Below are positions 12,315 to 12,592 of a stretch of 12,592 nucleotides of DNA, piece by piece (the stretch's first letter is position 1; every line of letters starts with the position of its first letter). The DNA is taken from NCBI GenBank assembly GCA_964473335.1, contig CAYYOO010000045.1, forward strand, positions 1-12,592, given 5' to 3'. The DNA is from CAYZTD01 sp964473335. GTDB taxonomy: Archaea > Thermoplasmatota > E2 > DHVEG-1. Under the pieces are notes generated by a model. The model was not told where the DNA came from. It did not search any database and was given only the letters and a program-made list of their open reading frames with translations. The position numbers and the translations under genes were made by a program.

Positions 12315-12592
12315 AAAAAAAGGCTATTGTTTGCAGATGTGAAGATCTAACTGAAGAAGATGTTATTGAAGCGATAAAAGATGGATACACTGATTTAGAA
12401 GAACTTAGAAGAAAGCTAAGACTTGGTATGGGACCATGCCAGGGGAGAGTATGCATTCCAATTGTTAGAAAAATATTGCAGAGATACACTGGTAAAAAAG
12501 TTGATAAGATTCCAAATCCAACCTCTAGACCACCAACTGTCCCTGTATCTCTTGGTACACTTGCATGTGATAATGATGAAGAAGAAAGCTGA
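12311..12592 (+). CDS. BFD-like [2Fe-2S] protein, small subunit of the oxidoreductase complex
   Basis: A 93-residue protein with the bacterioferritin-associated ferredoxin-like (Fer2_BFD) fold. Cys8 and Cys10 (VCRCEDLTEEDV) with Cys43 and Cys48 (GMGPCQGRVC) form the expected CxC...CxxxxC set for one [2Fe-2S] cluster. The proline-rich tail RPPTVPVSLGTLA (residues 73-85) resembles the C-terminus of opine-oxidase A and HcnB-type proteins, where this domain is fused to the flavoprotein. Here it is a separate gene, as in the pdhX subunit of archaeal L-proline dehydrogenase (from memory). The ATGA overlap with the upstream ferredoxin gene indicates translational coupling. The gene is complete, with TGA as the last three bases of the window. 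The catalytic FAD subunit would be expected next. Confidence 0.88.
   Translation: MKKKAIVCRCEDLTEEDVIEAIKDGYTDLEELRRKLRLGMGPCQGRVCIPIVRKILQRYTGKKVDKIPNPTSRPPTVPVSLGTLACDNDEEES

Noticed and set aside
1..12592. CRISPR arrays, insertion sequences, rRNA genes or defence genes
   Set aside because: I saw no spaced repeat units, terminal inverted repeats, transposase motifs or rRNA sequence. The only mobile element is the intein.

Overview
This window is a piece of an AT-rich archaeal genome, probably from a metagenome assembly because it contains a run of exactly 100 N. The archaeal assignment rests on four points. RNA polymerase is encoded as rpoH, rpoB, rpoA1 and rpoA2, with the largest subunit split into A' and A''. 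Genes for ribosomal protein L30e and a short two-KH NusA follow directly. The tRNA has no encoded CCA. The A'' gene carries an archaeal-type intein. RpoB is one uninterrupted 1120-residue chain, unlike the split B'/B'' of many methanogens and halophiles. I cannot name the lineage beyond 'archaeon, euryarchaeal-looking'.

Layout, all on the + strand. Positions 1-189 are AT-rich and non-coding, with archaeal TATA-like boxes. A tRNA-Lys(UUU) at 190-263 lies 41 bp before rpoH (305-568). Then come rpoB (577-3939), rpoA1 (3961-6633), rpoA2 (6633-9580), rpl30e (9582-9881) and nusA (9900-10325). These genes are separated by at most about 21 bp, and rpoA1/rpoA2 overlap by one base, so they look like one transcription unit. 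After a 60-bp T-rich spacer comes a second, tightly coupled set. It encodes a 2Fe-2S/FAD/NAD oxidoreductase (10386-11843), a double 4Fe-4S ferredoxin (11844-12314) and a BFD-type 2Fe-2S protein (12311-12592, ending exactly at the window edge).

Two points correct a naive reading. First, rpoA2 looks broken by the N run, but the 55 bases left of the gap (6820-6874) are identical to the 55 bases right of it (6975-7029). Removing one copy plus the 100 N (155 bp) restores a single frame of 930 codons plus stop. The gap is therefore almost certainly a scaffolding artefact between overlapping contig ends. Second, within this restored A'' a 475-residue intein with a LAGLIDADG endonuclease domain sits between Met and Thr of the conserved GEPGTQM/TMRTFHYAG sequence, inside the polymerase trigger loop. 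Mature A'' would be 455 residues, including an unusual N-terminal tail with 31 lysines in its first 60 residues.

The first gene set supplies the transcription machinery: subunits H, B, A' and A'' of RNA polymerase, plus NusA and L30e. The second set resembles the electron-transfer part of archaeal dye-linked L-proline dehydrogenase and of opine/sarcosine-oxidase-like complexes, in the order alpha, ferredoxin, BFD. The substrate-oxidising FAD subunit is not in the window and would be expected immediately downstream. The alpha gene has no in-frame ATG, GTG or TTG before its 2Fe-2S domain, and the best start is a CTG at 10386 behind a GGGG ribosome-binding site.
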